A DNA stretch of 64,000 bases from an uncultured Subdoligranulum sp. (GCA_945830575.1 CALZZE010000009.1:29855-93854), one strand, 5' to 3'. Counted from the first letter of the stretch, positions 32,505 to 43,430 are shown. Program-made: numbers and translations. Notes: generated from the sequence alone by a model not told the origin.

Positions 32505-32842
32505 CGGCTGCGAAAGGCTTGTGCAGACAGGCAAGCTGCGCAAGCCGCGATATGCGTTGATGCGGGAGGTTGCCGCCGCGCCCAAAAGGCGATGACGGGT
32601 TTTTCCGCGGAGTATGTCCGATCTTAGAACCGGGCGAAAGAATTACGGATGCGAAGGGATATGTACGGCGCTGCATTCTGCGGCACGGACCAATTTCCAC
32701 CTGCTTTGCGACGATTCTTTCCGGTGCAACTGCGAAATGGCGCGGTTCGCCGGATTTTGCCGTGCGAAACAGTTGAACACCCGGAAGCGTGTGTGATTTA
32801 TCGGCTCGCCTAAGGCACACAATTTTATAGGAGGCGAATCAA
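32505..32842 (+). promoter_or_regulatory. Long leader of the ribosomal protein cluster
   Basis: About 340 transcribed bases without a gene. They contain several paired blocks, among them ggcttgtgc..gcaagcc, ccgcgcccaaaaggcg and ggcgcggttcgccg, and end with AGGAGG before rpsJ. S10 leaders in other bacteria are feedback targets of L4 or other ribosomal proteins; whether this one is such a target cannot be seen without a covariance model. It has no clear intrinsic terminator. Confidence 0.6.
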
Positions 32843-33154
32843 ATGGCAGTCAAAGAGAAAATCAGAATCCGTCTGAAGAGCTACGATGCATCCCTGATCG
32901 ATGCGGCGGCCCAGAAGATCGTGGAGACCGCGAAGCGCACCGGCGCCCGCGTGTCCGGCCCGATCCCCCTGCCCACCGACAAGGAAATCGTCACGATCCT
33001 GCGCGCTGTCCACAAGTACAAGGACAGCCGTGAGCAGTTCGAGACCCGCACCCACAAGCGTCTGATCGACATTCTGAAGCCGTCCAACAAGACGGTCGAG
33101 GCTCTCATGAGCCTGCAGCTCCCCGCTGGCGTGGACATCGAGATCAAGCTGTAA
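32843..33154 (+). CDS. rpsJ: 30S ribosomal protein S10
   Basis: 103 residues, full length. [32 protein letters not shown] is the classical N-terminus and [20 protein letters not shown] loop (here [15 protein letters not shown]) reaches the 30S head. Member of the small subunit, and the partner of NusB in antitermination. It is the first gene of the cluster, behind the long leader and AGGAGG. A 163-base gap separates it from rplC. Confidence 0.99.
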   Translation: MAVKEKIRIRLKSYDASLIDAAAQKIVETAKRTGARVSGPIPLPTDKEIVTILRAVHKYKDSREQFETRTHKRLIDILKPSNKTVEALMSLQLPAGVDIEIKL

Positions 33155-33317
33155 GCGGTTCCTACATTATAAAGGGCCGGCCCGTGCGGCCGTGTTCCGC
33201 AGACCGCCGGCAATAATGCAGCTCCACAAACAGACTGACCCCGATCCCCGCATCCCGCGGAGAGGTCATGTTGGCGCTCAACCCGCCAACCAATAACCTT
33301 TACAGGAGGACAAAACA
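33155..33317 (+). other. 163-base gap between rpsJ and rplC
   Basis: It is unusually long for this cluster. It holds GC-rich pairing segments (ggccggcccg..gccgg) and the rplC site AGGAGG at its end, and no T-run; it could be an internal regulatory or processing region. Confidence 0.4.
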
Positions 33318-33950
<633 letters not shown>

Positions 33951-33964
33951 AGGAGGAAAACACA

Positions 33965-34585
33965 ATGGCACAATTTGATGTCGTCGATATGAACGGCAAG
34001 AAGGTTTCCACCGTTGAGCTTTCCGACGCCGTGTTCGGGATCACCCCGAACGAGAAGGCTGTCCACGAGGCAGTCGTCAACTTCCTGGCCAACCAGCGCC
34101 AGGGCACCCAGAACACCAAGATCCGCAAGGAAGTCCGCGGCGGCGGCCGCAAGCCGTGGCGCCAGAAGGGCACCGGCCATGCGCGTCAGGGCTCCATCCG
34201 CGCTCCCCAGTGGACGCACGGCGGCGTGGCCCTCGGCCCCAAGCCCCGCGACTACTCCTACACCATCAACAAGAAGGTCAAGCGCCTGGCTGTGCTCAGC
34301 GCCCTGTCCGACAAGGCTGCCAACGGCAACCTGATCATCGTGGACAAGATCACCGTTGAGGAGTTCAAGACCAAGACCGTGGTCGCCTTCCTGGCCGCCG
34401 TCGGCGCCGGCAAGAAGAACCTGATCGTCAACGACACTCTGGACGAGAAGTTCGTCAAGAGCGCGGCCAACATCCCCGGCGTCAAGACCAGCGCCACCGG
34501 CGTCAACACCTATGACGTTGTCAACGCGGACAAGCTGATCCTCAGCCTGGACGCCGCCAAGAAACTTGAGGAGGTATATGCGTGA
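33965..34585 (+). CDS. rplD: 50S ribosomal protein L4
   Basis: 206 residues. The extended tunnel loop is RKEVRGGGRKPWRQKGTGHARQGSIRAPQW (about 57-87); the globular part follows. L4 lines the nascent-chain exit tunnel and in some bacteria represses its own operon. The stop overlaps the rplW start in TGATG. Confidence 0.99.
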   Translation: MAQFDVVDMNGKKVSTVELSDAVFGITPNEKAVHEAVVNFLANQRQGTQNTKIRKEVRGGGRKPWRQKGTGHARQGSIRAPQWTHGGVALGPKPRDYSYTINKKVKRLAVLSALSDKAANGNLIIVDKITVEEFKTKTVVAFLAAVGAGKKNLIVNDTLDEKFVKSAANIPGVKTSATGVNTYDVVNADKLILSLDAAKKLEEVYA

Positions 34586-34878
34586 TGAAGTTCGCACAGG
34601 ATATCGTTCTCGCCCCCGTCATCACCGAGAACTCCATGGCCGGCATCGCCGATAAGAAGTACACCTTCAAGGTTGCCACCGACGCCACCAAGGTCGAGAT
34701 CGCCCAGGCGGTCGAGGAGCTGTTCGGCGTCAAGGTCGCCAAGGTCAACACCATCACGGTGCGCGGCCGCTATCGCCGTCAGGGCCTGCACGGCGGCTAC
34801 ACCGCCAAGGCCAAGAAGGCTATCGTCACCCTGAAGCCCGATTCCAAGGAGATCGAGTTCTTCAACAGCATGGTCTGA
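34585..34878 (+). CDS. rplW: 50S ribosomal protein L23
   Basis: 97 residues. DIVLAPVITENSMAGIADKKYTFKVA opens the domain; VNTITVRGRYRRQGLHGGYTAKAKKAIVTL carries the rRNA-binding loop. L23 sits at the tunnel exit and docks trigger factor and SRP. ATG 34585, overlapping the rplD stop, is given; a GTG three bases earlier fits the GAGGAGG spacing slightly better and cannot be excluded. Confidence 0.98.
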   Translation: MKFAQDIVLAPVITENSMAGIADKKYTFKVATDATKVEIAQAVEELFGVKVAKVNTITVRGRYRRQGLHGGYTAKAKKAIVTLKPDSKEIEFFNSMV

Positions 34879-34970
34879 TCGGCCAGCGGTGACCTGAGAG
34901 CCCGCCGAGGGCTCAAGTATGGGGATATGACCCCGACAATAATTCATAAGATACTAAAAAGGAGACAAAC

Positions 34971-35801
34971 ATGGCTATCAAAAAGTACAAGCCGACTACC
35001 CCCGGCCGCCGCGGCATGACTGTCACTGACTACAGCGTGCTGAGCAAGGTCGAGCCGGAGCGCAGCCTGCTGGAGCCTAAGAAAAAGCATGCCGGCCGCA
35101 ACAACACCGGCAAGATCACCGTCCGTCATCACGGCGGCGGCAACCGCGTCAAGTACCGTGTCATCGACTTCAAGCGCAACAAGTTTGATGTGGACGGCAT
35201 CGTCAAGACCATCGAATACGATCCCAACCGCAGCGCCTTCATCGCGCTGGTGGAGTACGAGGACGGCACCAAGAGCTACATCCTGGCTCCCGACGGCCTG
35301 AAGGTCGGCTACAAGATCCAGGCCGGCCCCCACGCCGACATCAAGCCCGGCAACGCGCTGCCCTTCGAGAACATCCCCGTCGGTACCATGATCCACAACA
35401 TCGAGCTGTATCCCGGCAAGGGCGGCCAGCTGGTCCGTTCCGCCGGCGTCATGGCGCAGCTGATGGCCAAGGAGAACGGCTACGCGCTGGTTCGCCTGCC
35501 CTCCGGTGAGATGCGCAACATCCCCCTGAACTGCATTGCCACCATCGGCGTTGTGTCCAACCTGGACCATGAGAACGTCAACCTGGGCAAGGCCGGCCGC
35601 AAGCGCCACATGGGCGTCCGTCCCGGCAGCCGCGGTTCTGTCATGAACCCCTGCGATCACCCGCACGGCGGCGGCGAGGGCCGCGCTCCTGTGGGTCATT
35701 CCAGCCCGCGCACTCCGTGGGGCAAGCCCGCTCTGGGCCTCAAGACCCGCAAGCACAAGGCTCGCAGCAACAAGTTTATTGTCAAGCGCGCCAACGGTTA
35801 A
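34971..35801 (+). CDS. rplB: 50S ribosomal protein L2
   Basis: 276 residues. Largest rRNA-binding protein of the 50S core, needed for subunit joining and peptidyl transfer. Residues [35 protein letters not shown] and the C-terminal [36 protein letters not shown], which contains the essential His, are all present. A 92-base gap with the hairpin gagccc/gggctc (34898-34914) lies upstream. Confidence 0.99.
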   Translation: MAIKKYKPTTPGRRGMTVTDYSVLSKVEPERSLLEPKKKHAGRNNTGKITVRHHGGGNRVKYRVIDFKRNKFDVDGIVKTIEYDPNRSAFIALVEYEDGTKSYILAPDGLKVGYKIQAGPHADIKPGNALPFENIPVGTMIHNIELYPGKGGQLVRSAGVMAQLMAKENGYALVRLPSGEMRNIPLNCIATIGVVSNLDHENVNLGKAGRKRHMGVRPGSRGSVMNPCDHPHGGGEGRAPVGHSSPRTPWGKPALGLKTRKHKARSNKFIVKRANG

Positions 35802-35817
35802 GGGAGGTATTTGAACA

Positions 35818-36090
35818 ATGTCTAGAAGCACCAAGAAGGGCCCTTACGTTCTGCCTTCCCTGATGAAGAAGGTCGAGGCCATGAACGAGAGCGGCAAGAA
35901 GAGCGTCGTCAAGACCTGGAGCCGTTCCTCCACCATCTTCCCCGAGTTTGTCGGTCACACCTTCGCCGTTCATGACGGCCGCAAGCATGTGCCTGTGTAC
36001 GTCACCGAAGATATGGTTGGTCACAAGCTGGGCGAGTTCGCGCCCACCCGCAAGTTCACCGGTCACGGTGGCGGCAAGACCACGAAGTAA
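35818..36090 (+). CDS. rpsS: 30S ribosomal protein S19
   Basis: 90 residues: [22 protein letters not shown], the [43 protein letters not shown] core. It contacts the A-site side of the 30S head and S13. GGGAGG lies upstream of the ATG. Confidence 0.99.
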   Translation: MSRSTKKGPYVLPSLMKKVEAMNESGKKSVVKTWSRSSTIFPEFVGHTFAVHDGRKHVPVYVTEDMVGHKLGEFAPTRKFTGHGGGKTTK

Positions 36091-36107
36091 GAGAGGAGGA
36101 ACTTCAA

Positions 36108-36443
36108 ATGGAAGCACGGGCAACGCTCCGTTACGCCCGCATTAGTCCTCGCAAGGTTGGTATCGTGATGGACCTCATCCGTAACAAGCCCCTGGACGAA
36201 GCGCTGGCGATTCTGCAGTACACCCCGAAGGCCGCCTGCGAGCCCCTTCTCAAGCTGGTGAACTCTGCTGCCGCGAACGCGGAAAACAACTTCAACATGG
36301 ACCGCAACAGCCTGTATGTGGCTGAGTGCTACGTCTGCCCCGGCCCGACCCTCAAGCGCATCATGCCCCGGGATCACGGCCGTGCCTATCGCATTTTGAA
36401 GCGCACCAGCCACATGACTGTTGTGCTGAAAGAGAAAGAGTAA
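36108..36443 (+). CDS. rplV: 50S ribosomal protein L22
   Basis: 111 residues: [41 protein letters not shown], and the beta hairpin [24 protein letters not shown] that constricts the exit tunnel (the site where macrolide-resistance changes arise). GAGGAGG precedes it. Confidence 0.99.
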   Translation: MEARATLRYARISPRKVGIVMDLIRNKPLDEALAILQYTPKAACEPLLKLVNSAAANAENNFNMDRNSLYVAECYVCPGPTLKRIMPRDHGRAYRILKRTSHMTVVLKEKE

Positions 36444-36455
36444 GGAGGTAAACAA

Positions 36456-37160
36456 ATGGGCCAGAAAGTCAATCCCCACGGCATGCGCGTGGGTGTCATC
36501 AAAGATTGGGACAGCCGCTGGTTTACCTCTAAGCAGGAATTCGGCGACACCCTGGTGGAGGATCACAAGATCCGCACCACTCTGAAAAAGCAGCTGTACA
36601 GCGCTGGTGTTCCCAAGATCGAGATCGAGCGCACCGTGGACAGCCAGACCGGCGCCCCCCGCGTGAAGGTCAATGTGTTCTGCGCCAAGCCGGGCATCGT
36701 CATCGGCAAGGGCGGCGCCGAGAGCGCCAAGCTGGAGAAGCAGCTGGCGAAGCTCACCGGCAAGAACGTCAACCTGAACATCGTCGAGGTGAAGGGCACT
36801 TCCACCAACGCCCAGCTGGTGGCCGAGGACGTCGCTTCCCAGCTGGAGCGCCGCATCGCCTTCCGCCGCGCCATGAAGCAGGCCATCCGCAACGCCATGC
36901 AGCCCCGTGACCGCAGCGCCACCCCCGCCAAGGGCATCAAGGTGAGCTGCTCCGGCCGTCTGGCTGGCGCGGACATCGCCCGCACCGAAAGCTACCACGA
37001 GGGCACCATCCCTCTGCAGACTCTGCGCGCCGACATCGACTACGGCTTTGCGGAGGCCAACACCACCTACGGCAAGGTCGGCATCAAGGTCTGGATCTAC
37101 AAGGGTGAGATCCTGAAGGGCGCCAAGACCGCTGCCAAGAAGGAAGGAGGCAAACAGTAA
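36456..37160 (+). CDS. rpsC: 30S ribosomal protein S3
   Basis: 234 residues. Starts [22 protein letters not shown], then the KH domain with [21 protein letters not shown] near 88-108, and the C-terminal domain with [44 protein letters not shown]. It lines the mRNA entry. The stop overlaps the rplP start in TAATG. Confidence 0.99.
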   Translation: MGQKVNPHGMRVGVIKDWDSRWFTSKQEFGDTLVEDHKIRTTLKKQLYSAGVPKIEIERTVDSQTGAPRVKVNVFCAKPGIVIGKGGAESAKLEKQLAKLTGKNVNLNIVEVKGTSTNAQLVAEDVASQLERRIAFRRAMKQAIRNAMQPRDRSATPAKGIKVSCSGRLAGADIARTESYHEGTIPLQTLRADIDYGFAEANTTYGKVGIKVWIYKGEILKGAKTAAKKEGGKQ

Positions 37161-37600
37161 TGTTACTGCCCAAACGTGTTAAGTACCGCCGCGTCCAGCG
37201 CGGCCGCATGACCGGCAAGGCCATGCGCGGCAACAAGGTCAACCAGGGCGATTACGGTCTGGTTGCTCTCGAGCCGGCCTGGATCACCTCCAACCAGATC
37301 GAGGCGGCCCGTGTTGCCATGACCCGTTATATCAAGCGCGGCGGCAAGGTCTGGATCAAGATCTTCCCCGACAAGCCTGTGACCGAGAAACCCGCCGGCA
37401 CCCGCATGGGCTCCGGTAAGGGCAGCCCCGAGTACTGGGTGGCCGTGGTCAAGCCCGGCCGCGTGCTCTTCGAGCTGGCGGATGTCAGCGAGGAGACCGC
37501 CCGCGAGGCTCTGCGTCTGGCCAGCCACAAGCTGCCGGTCCGCTGCAAATTTGTCAAGCGCGAGGAGCTTGACGCTGTAAAGGAGGGTGACGCTGAATGA
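37160..37600 (+). CDS. rplP: 50S ribosomal protein L16
   Basis: 146 residues: [74 protein letters not shown]. It supports the A-site tRNA elbow region. Its start overlaps the rpsC stop and its stop overlaps the rpmC start. Confidence 0.99.
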   Translation: MLLPKRVKYRRVQRGRMTGKAMRGNKVNQGDYGLVALEPAWITSNQIEAARVAMTRYIKRGGKVWIKIFPDKPVTEKPAGTRMGSGKGSPEYWVAVVKPGRVLFELADVSEETAREALRLASHKLPVRCKFVKREELDAVKEGDAE

Positions 37601-37794
37601 AAGCCACGGAACTGCGCGAAATGACCGAAGTGGAGCTGAACAAGCAGCTCAAGGACCTGAAGGCCGAGCTTTTCAATCTGCGCTTTCAGCACGCCATCAA
37701 CCAGTTGGATAACCCCGTCCGCATCGACGCCGTCAAGAAGGACATCGCCCGTGTGATGACCGTCCTGGCCGAGAAGAATGCGAAGAACGCGTAA
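37597..37794 (+). CDS. rpmC: 50S ribosomal protein L29
   Basis: 65 residues, an all-helical protein: [57 protein letters not shown]. Lies near the tunnel exit beside L23. Translationally coupled to rplP by ATGA. Confidence 0.99.
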   Translation: MKATELREMTEVELNKQLKDLKAELFNLRFQHAINQLDNPVRIDAVKKDIARVMTVLAEKNAKNA

Positions 37795-37809
37795 GAGGGA
37801 GGGTAAAGC

Positions 37810-38064
37810 ATGGAACGTAATCTGAGAAAGACCCGCGTTGGCGTTGTTGTCTCCGACAAGATGGACAAGACCATCGTCGTCGCCGTGAAGGACAGCGTGC
37901 AGCACCCTCTGTACAAGAAGATCCTGAAGCGCACCAAGAAGTTCAAGGCCCATGACGAGAACAACGAAGCCGGCATCGGTGACCGCGTTGAGATCATGGA
38001 GACCCGCAAGATCTCCAAGGACGTGAACTGGCGCCTCGTCAGGATCATCGAGAAAGCGAAATAA
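37810..38064 (+). CDS. rpsQ: 30S ribosomal protein S17
   Basis: 84 residues of OB fold: [78 protein letters not shown] primary 16S binder in early assembly. GGGAGGG lies upstream. Confidence 0.99.
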   Translation: MERNLRKTRVGVVVSDKMDKTIVVAVKDSVQHPLYKKILKRTKKFKAHDENNEAGIGDRVEIMETRKISKDVNWRLVRIIEKAK

Positions 38065-38097
38065 TCAGCCTGGTACTTTGAAAGGAGGACCTGAAAG

Positions 38098-38466
38098 ATG
38101 GTTCAGATGCAAACTTATCTCAAAGTTGCCGACAACACCGGTGCTAAGGAGTTAATGTGCTTCCGTGTACTGGGCGGTACCCGCAAGAGATATGCCAACA
38201 TCGGTGACATCGTGGTTTGCAGCGTCAAGAAAGCTGCTCCCGGCGGCACCGTGAAGAAGGGCGATGTGGTCAAGGCTGTCATCGTCCGCAGCAAGCAGGG
38301 CCTGCGCCGTGACGACGGTTCCTACATCCGTTTCGATGAGAACGCCGCCGTCATCGTCATGGCCGACAAGAGCCCCAAGGGCACCCGTATCTTTGGACCT
38401 GTGGCGCGTGAGCTGCGCGACGCCGGTTTCACCAAGATCCTGTCCCTGGCTCCCGAATCGCTGTAA
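38098..38466 (+). CDS. rplN: 50S ribosomal protein L14
   Basis: 122 residues: [27 protein letters not shown], and [28 protein letters not shown] at the end. Bridges to the 30S and binds the silencing factor RsfS. AAAGGAGG precedes the ATG. Confidence 0.99.
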   Translation: MVQMQTYLKVADNTGAKELMCFRVLGGTRKRYANIGDIVVCSVKKAAPGGTVKKGDVVKAVIVRSKQGLRRDDGSYIRFDENAAVIVMADKSPKGTRIFGPVARELRDAGFTKILSLAPESL

Positions 38467-38481
38467 GGAGGTTTTAATAGA

Positions 38482-38796
38482 ATGAACAATCTTCATGTTA
38501 AAACCGGCGACAACGTGATGATCATCTCCGGCAAGGACAAGGGCAAGACCGGCAAGGTCCTGCAGACCTCCCCGAAAGAGGGCAAGGTCATCGTCGAAGG
38601 CCTGAACATGGTCACCAAGCACGTTAAGCCCCGCCGTCAGGGCGAGCAGGGCGGCATCGTCAAGGCCGAGGGCGCCATCTACGCCTGCAAGGTCATGCCC
38701 GTCTGCCCCAAGTGCGGCAAGGCCACCCGTGTGGGCCATTCCGTCAAGGACGGCAAGAACGTCCGCATCTGCCGCAAGTGCGGCGCCGAGCTGTAA
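38482..38796 (+). CDS. rplX: 50S ribosomal protein L24, zinc-ribbon form
   Basis: 104 residues. The KOW module ([33 protein letters not shown]) is followed by a C-terminal Cys4 ribbon, [10 protein letters not shown]...RICRKCG (about 74-101), so this is the C+ (zinc-binding) variant. An assembly initiator for the 50S. Confidence 0.99.
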   Translation: MNNLHVKTGDNVMIISGKDKGKTGKVLQTSPKEGKVIVEGLNMVTKHVKPRRQGEQGGIVKAEGAIYACKVMPVCPKCGKATRVGHSVKDGKNVRICRKCGAEL

Positions 38797-38810
38797 GGGA
38801 GGAGTAAAAA

Positions 38811-39350
38811 ATGGCACGTTTGAAAGAACAGTATGTCAATGAGATCGCTCCCGCCCTGAACAAAAAGTTCGGCTACAAGAGCGTGATGCAGATCCCCAAG
38901 CTGGACAAGGTCATCATCAACGTGGCCGCCGGCGAGGCGAAAGAGAATGCCAAGGTCATCGACGCCATCGTGGCTGACCTGGGCCAGATCACCGGCCAGA
39001 AGGCCGTCGTCTGCAAGGCCAAGAAGAGCGTTGCAAACTTCAAGCTGCGTCAGGGCATGCCCATCGGCGCAAAGGTCACCCTGCGCGGCGACCGTATGTA
39101 TGAGTTCGTGGATCGTCTGTTCAACGTGGCTCTGCCCCGCGTGCGTGACTTCCGCGGCATCAACGGCAACAGCTTTGACGGCCGCGGCAACTACGCCTTC
39201 GGCCTGAAGGAGCAGATCATCTTCCCCGAGATCGACTTCGACAAGGTCGACGCCATCCGCGGCATGGACATCTGCTTCGTCACCACCGCCAAGACCGATG
39301 AGGAGGCCAAGGAGCTGCTCAAGGCTCTGGGCGCCCCCTTCGCGAACTAA
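38811..39350 (+). CDS. rplE: 50S ribosomal protein L5
   Basis: 179 residues: [40 protein letters not shown], and the end [40 protein letters not shown]. Binds 5S rRNA in the central protuberance. GGGAGGAG upstream. Confidence 0.99.
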   Translation: MARLKEQYVNEIAPALNKKFGYKSVMQIPKLDKVIINVAAGEAKENAKVIDAIVADLGQITGQKAVVCKAKKSVANFKLRQGMPIGAKVTLRGDRMYEFVDRLFNVALPRVRDFRGINGNSFDGRGNYAFGLKEQIIFPEIDFDKVDAIRGMDICFVTTAKTDEEAKELLKALGAPFAN

Positions 39351-39366
39351 GGGAGGAACGGAAAAG

Positions 39367-39552
39367 ATGGCAAAAACTTCTATGAAGCTCAAGCAGCAGC
39401 GTCCTGCCAAGTTCTCCACCCGCGCCTACAACCGCTGCAAGATCTGCGGCCGTCCCCATGCTTACCTGCGCAAGTACGGCATCTGCCGTATCTGCTTCCG
39501 TGAGCTGGCCTACAAGGGCGAGATCCCCGGCGTGAAGAAGGCTTCCTGGTAA
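39367..39552 (+). CDS. rpsZ: 30S ribosomal protein S14, zinc-binding type Z
   Basis: 61 residues, the short zinc form: Cys24, Cys27, Cys40 and Cys43 in [41 protein letters not shown]. The ATG at 39367 follows GGGAGG. Zinc-type S14 in the spc cluster is normal for Firmicutes. Confidence 0.98.
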   Translation: MAKTSMKLKQQRPAKFSTRAYNRCKICGRPHAYLRKYGICRICFRELAYKGEIPGVKKASW

Positions 39553-39608
39553 TCACTGTTTGAACAACGACACAACACTGAATCACACAACCTAAGGAGG
39601 TTAGTGGC

Positions 39609-40007
39609 ATGCAAATCACCGATCCCATCGCGGACCTGCTCACCCGCATCCGCAACGCCAGCACTGCCAAACACCCTTCCGTGGACGTTCCTGCTTCCAA
39701 CCTGAAGAAGGCGATCTGCCAGATCCTGGTTGACGAGGGCTACATCAAGGGTATGAAGGTTACGGAAGATGGCAAGCAGGGTGTTATCACTCTGACCCTC
39801 AAGTATCAGGACAACGGCACGCCCGTTATCGCCGGCCTCAAGCGCGTTTCCAAGCCCGGCCTGCGTATCTACACCAACTGCGAGGATATGCCCAAGGTCA
39901 TGAAGGGCCTGGGCACCGCGATCATCTCCACCTCCAAAGGCGTCATGACCGACAAGGCTGCCCGTGCGGCCCATGTCGGCGGTGAAGTTCTGGCCTTTGT
40001 GTGGTAA
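39609..40007 (+). CDS. rpsH: 30S ribosomal protein S8
   Basis: 132 residues: [30 protein letters not shown], and the C-terminal [26 protein letters not shown]. Binds 16S helix 21; in E. coli it is the spc operon repressor. AAGGAGG precedes the ATG. Confidence 0.99.
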   Translation: MQITDPIADLLTRIRNASTAKHPSVDVPASNLKKAICQILVDEGYIKGMKVTEDGKQGVITLTLKYQDNGTPVIAGLKRVSKPGLRIYTNCEDMPKVMKGLGTAIISTSKGVMTDKAARAAHVGGEVLAFVW

Positions 40008-40025
40008 GAAAGGGGCAAAAAGACA

Positions 40026-40574
40026 ATGTCGAGAATTGGAAGAAAACCCATCGTCATTCCCGCGGGCGTTGATGTCAAGATCGATGAGACCGAGCACACC
40101 ATCACCGTGAAGGGCCCCAAGGGTACCCTGCATTCCAAGTATCATCCCCTGATGACCGTCAAGGTCGAGGGCAATGAGCTTTTGGTTACCCGCCCCAATG
40201 ACGAGAAGGAGGCCCGCAGCCTCCATGGCCTGACCCGCACCCTCATCCACAACATGGTCGTGGGTGTCACCGAGGGCTTCCGCAAGGATCTGGAAATTCA
40301 GGGCGTCGGCTACCGCTGCGCCAAGCAGGGCAACAAGCTGAACCTGACCCTGGGCTTCTCTCATCCCGTGGAATTCGAGGAGACCGACACCATCAAGATC
40401 GAGGTCAAGGACGCGCTGCACTTCAGCATCGTCGGTATCGACAAGCAGGAAGTCGGCCAGTTCGCCGCCGAGGTCCGCGGCACGCGCCCGCCCGAGCCGT
40501 ACAAGGGCAAGGGCATCCGCTATGTTGGCGAGTTTGTCATCCGTAAGGAAGGCAAAGCCGGCAAGGGCAAATAA
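40026..40574 (+). CDS. rplF: 50S ribosomal protein L6
   Basis: 182 residues, two tandem alpha/beta domains: SRIGRKPIVIPAGVDVKIDE and, near the end, PPEPYKGKGIRYVGEFVIRKEGKAGK. Binds near the sarcin-ricin loop and factor site. It is preceded by AAAGGGGC. Confidence 0.99.
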   Translation: MSRIGRKPIVIPAGVDVKIDETEHTITVKGPKGTLHSKYHPLMTVKVEGNELLVTRPNDEKEARSLHGLTRTLIHNMVVGVTEGFRKDLEIQGVGYRCAKQGNKLNLTLGFSHPVEFEETDTIKIEVKDALHFSIVGIDKQEVGQFAAEVRGTRPPEPYKGKGIRYVGEFVIRKEGKAGKGK

Positions 40575-40592
40575 TAGGAGAGGAGAAACATT

Positions 40593-40952
40593 ATGGTCAA
40601 TAAGGCTGATAAGAACGTGGCTCGTCTGCGCCGTCACCGCCGTGTTCGCGGCAAGATCAGCGGCACTGCCGAGCGTCCCCGTCTGGATGTTTTCCGCTCT
40701 GCCAAGCACATTTACGCCCAGGTCATCGACGATGACAAGGGTGTTACCCTGGCCAGCGCGTCCAGCATGGACAAGGATTTCGACGCCAACGGCGGCAACA
40801 TCGAGGGCGCCAAGAAGGTCGGCGAGGCCATCGCCAAAAAGTGCCTTGAGAAGGGCATCACCGAAGTGGTCTATGACCGCGGCGGTTTCGTCTATCACGG
40901 CCGTGTGCAGGCTCTCGCTGAGGGCGCCCGCGAGGCCGGTCTGAAACTGTAA
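40593..40952 (+). CDS. rplR: 50S ribosomal protein L18
   Basis: 119 residues: [47 protein letters not shown], and the terminal [26 protein letters not shown] (here YDRGGF). Mediates 5S rRNA attachment together with L5. The site is GGAGAGGAG. Confidence 0.99.
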   Translation: MVNKADKNVARLRRHRRVRGKISGTAERPRLDVFRSAKHIYAQVIDDDKGVTLASASSMDKDFDANGGNIEGAKKVGEAIAKKCLEKGITEVVYDRGGFVYHGRVQALAEGAREAGLKL

Positions 40953-40970
40953 AAGGAGGGAGAAGATACA

Positions 40971-41474
40971 ATGGCCATGCAGAGAAGAGAACAAGATGAC
41001 GGCATGATCACCAAGGTCGTCTCCATCAACCGTGTTTCCAAAACCGTCAAGGGCGGCCGCGTCATGAAGTTTGCCGCGCTGATCGTTGTCGGCGATGGCA
41101 AGGGCAACATCGGCTACGGCGTCGGCAAGTCCGGCGAAGTTCCCGAGGCCATCCGCAAGGGTGAGGGCGCTGCCAAGAAGAACATGCACAAGATCGCCAT
41201 GAAGGGCACCACCATTCCCCACGAGATCGTGGGCGAGTTCGGCGCCGGCCGCGTGCTGATGCGTCCGGCTCCCGCCGGTACCGGCGTTATCGCCGGCGGC
41301 CCCGTGCGTGCCGTTCTGGAGTGCGCCGGCATCAAGGACATCCGTACCAAGAGCCTGCGTTCCAACAACCCCATCAACGTCACCGCCGCGACCTTCGCGG
41401 GTCTGTGCGGCTTGACCGACGCCGAGAGCGTTGCGGCCAAGCGCGGCAAGACCGTTGCGGAAATTCTGGGCTAA
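40971..41474 (+). CDS. rpsE: 30S ribosomal protein S5
   Basis: 167 residues. The N-terminal double-stranded RNA-binding fold has [39 protein letters not shown]; the C-terminal domain has [27 protein letters not shown] fidelity protein near the decoding site. An in-frame ATG two codons later (40977) is possible; the first fits AAGGAGGGAG spacing. Confidence 0.99.
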   Translation: MAMQRREQDDGMITKVVSINRVSKTVKGGRVMKFAALIVVGDGKGNIGYGVGKSGEVPEAIRKGEGAAKKNMHKIAMKGTTIPHEIVGEFGAGRVLMRPAPAGTGVIAGGPVRAVLECAGIKDIRTKSLRSNNPINVTAATFAGLCGLTDAESVAAKRGKTVAEILG

Positions 41475-41489
41475 GGAGGGTGCTGAACA

Positions 41490-41675
41490 ATGTCTGAATC
41501 TACTGTGAGCATCCGTCTCGCCAAGAGCCTCATCGGCCGTGGCAAGGACCAGATCGCTACTGCGAACTCCCTGGGCCTCAAGCGCCCCGGCGACACCACC
41601 ACCCAGCCTGACAACGCCGCCACCGCGGGCAAGATCGCCAAGATCGCCCACCTGGTCGTGGTCGAGAAGGCCTAA
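41490..41675 (+). CDS. rpmD: 50S ribosomal protein L30
   Basis: 61 residues: SIRLAKSLIGRGKDQIATANSLGLKRPGDTTTQPDNAATAGKIAKIAHLVVVEKA, the bacterial short form. AAGGAGGGTG precedes the ATG; rplO follows after 17 bases. Confidence 0.99.
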   Translation: MSESTVSIRLAKSLIGRGKDQIATANSLGLKRPGDTTTQPDNAATAGKIAKIAHLVVVEKA

Positions 41676-41692
41676 TGCAAGGAGGTGCAAGC

Positions 41693-42130
41693 ATGAAGCT
41701 TCATGAACTGAACGCGCCCGCTGGCGCCCGCAAGGCCGTGACCCGCAAGGGCCGCGGCGCCGGCTCCGGCAACGGCAAGACCGCCGGCTTCGGCCACAAG
41801 GGTCAGAAAGCCCGCTCCGGCGTCAAGAAGGCCGGCTTTGAAGGCGGCCAGATGCCCCTGCAGCGTCGTCTGCCCAAGCGCGGTTTCAACAATATTTTCG
41901 CCACCAAGTATGTTACCATCAAGGTGTCTGACCTTGAGAAGTTCGAGGCCGGTTCCACCGTGGACACCGACGCTCTGCTCAAGGCCGGCGTCATCTCCAA
42001 GACGCTGGACGGTGTCAAGGTCCTGGGCAACGGCGAGCTGACCAAGGCTCTGAACGTCCAGGTTGCAGCCTACACTGCCTCCGCGAAGGAAAAAATTGAG
42101 AAAGCGGGCGGGAAGGCTGAGGTGATGTAA
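41693..42130 (+). CDS. rplO: 50S ribosomal protein L15
   Basis: 145 residues: MKLHELNAPAGARKAVTRKGRGAGSGNGKTAGFGHKGQKARSG extended tail, then the globular FEGGQMPLQRRLPKRGFNN. The ATG at 41693 is eight bases after AAGGAGG, which decides against the earlier in-frame ATG. Late 50S assembly protein. Confidence 0.99.
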   Translation: MKLHELNAPAGARKAVTRKGRGAGSGNGKTAGFGHKGQKARSGVKKAGFEGGQMPLQRRLPKRGFNNIFATKYVTIKVSDLEKFEAGSTVDTDALLKAGVISKTLDGVKVLGNGELTKALNVQVAAYTASAKEKIEKAGGKAEVM

Positions 42131-42131
42131 G

Positions 42132-43430
42132 GTGTTGGAAACCTTCCGCAAAGCATGGAAGATGGAGGATCTCCGCAAGCGCCTTCTGTTCACGCTGATG
42201 ATCCTCGTTCTGTTCCGGCTTGGTTGTGCCATTCCGGTTCCTTATATCTCCTCCGGCGCGCTGTCCGGCATGTTTTCCACCGGCAGCATGCTGACCTACC
42301 TCAACATGATGAGCGGCGGCGCCCTCAGCGAATGTACCTTGTTCGCTCTGGGTGTGCAGCCCGCCATCAACGCTTCCATCATTATCCAGCTGCTCACCGT
42401 GGCCATCCCTTATCTGGAGAACCTCTCCAAGGAAGGTGAGGAAGGCCGCCGTAAGCTGCTGCGCATCACCAACTATGTGGGTGCGGGCCTCGGCCTGATG
42501 CTGTCCATCGGCTACTACTTCATCATCCGCAACATGGGCGCTCTGAAGTACACCTCCGGCTTTGACGGCATCTTCTGCGCGGTGGTCATCATCCTCTGCT
42601 TCACCGCCGGCGCACAGCTGTGTTGCTGGCTGGGCAACCAGATCGACAAGCAGGGCATCGGCAACGGCCTGTCTCTGCTGATCTTCTCCGGCATCGTGGC
42701 CCGTTGGTCCGGCATTTACAGCTCGGTCACCAACATTCTGGCCCGCGCACAGGCCGGCGAGCCGATGTTCTACGTGTTCCTGCCTCTGCTGGTGGTTCTG
42801 GCTCTGGTGGCGGTGGTGTTCGTGGTCATCCTGACCAACGCCGAGCGCCGCATCCCCGTCCAGTACGCCAAGCGGGTGGTCGGCCGTAAAATGTACGGCG
42901 GCCAGGCCAGCTACATTCCCATCAAGGTGAATATGTCCGGCGTCATGCCCATCATCTTTGCCTCGACGCTGTGCGGCCTGCCCGGCATGATCGGCGGCTT
43001 CATCAATCTGGACCCCGTCAAGCATCCCATCTGGGCCGGTTTCTTCAGCGCCTTCAGCTACACCAGCCCCATCTACTTTGTGGCGTATATGCTGCTGATC
43101 GTTGGCTTCAACTACTTCTACGTGGCTATCCAGTATAACCCCGTGGAGATCGCCAACCAGCTGAAGAAGAACAACGGCACCATCCCCGGCATCCGCCCCG
43201 GCAAGCCCACCAGCGATTTCATTTCCAGAACGCTGAGCAAGATCACGCTGATCGGCGCCATCTTCCTTGCCATCGTGGCCGGTGCCCCCATCCTGCTGGG
43301 TAACCTGACCGGCACCTCCATTCAGCTGGGCGGTACCAGCCTGCTGATCGTGGTCGGCGTCGCGCTGGACACTGCCCGTGCGCTGGATGGTTATATGACC
43401 GCTCGTTTCCACAAGGGATTCCTTGAATAA
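42132..43430 (+). CDS. secY: Protein translocase subunit SecY
   Basis: 432 residues, ten transmembrane helices. Conserved parts: LLFTLMILVLFRLGCAIPVPYI, the plug region FSTGSMLTYLNMMSGGAL, GIGNGLSLLIF near 176 and the cytoplasmic loop of helices 8-9 VKVNMSGVMPIIFAST with the terminal region TARALDGYMTARFHKG. It forms the protein-conducting channel with SecE/SecG. The start is GTG, one base after the rplO stop, with the Shine-Dalgarno sequence inside the end of rplO (GAGGTGATG). Confidence 0.98.
   Translation: MLETFRKAWKMEDLRKRLLFTLMILVLFRLGCAIPVPYISSGALSGMFSTGSMLTYLNMMSGGALSECTLFALGVQPAINASIIIQLLTVAIPYLENLSKEGEEGRRKLLRITNYVGAGLGLMLSIGYYFIIRNMGALKYTSGFDGIFCAVVIILCFTAGAQLCCWLGNQIDKQGIGNGLSLLIFSGIVARWSGIYSSVTNILARAQAGEPMFYVFLPLLVVLALVAVVFVVILTNAERRIPVQYAKRVVGRKMYGGQASYIPIKVNMSGVMPIIFASTLCGLPGMIGGFINLDPVKHPIWAGFFSAFSYTSPIYFVAYMLLIVGFNYFYVAIQYNPVEIANQLKKNNGTIPGIRPGKPTSDFISRTLSKITLIGAIFLAIVAGAPILLGNLTGTSIQLGGTSLLIVVGVALDTARALDGYMTARFHKGFLE

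Noticed and set aside
39510..41690. 726-codon minus-strand frame opposite ribosomal protein genes
   Set aside because: Every part is covered by conserved ribosomal proteins on the plus strand.
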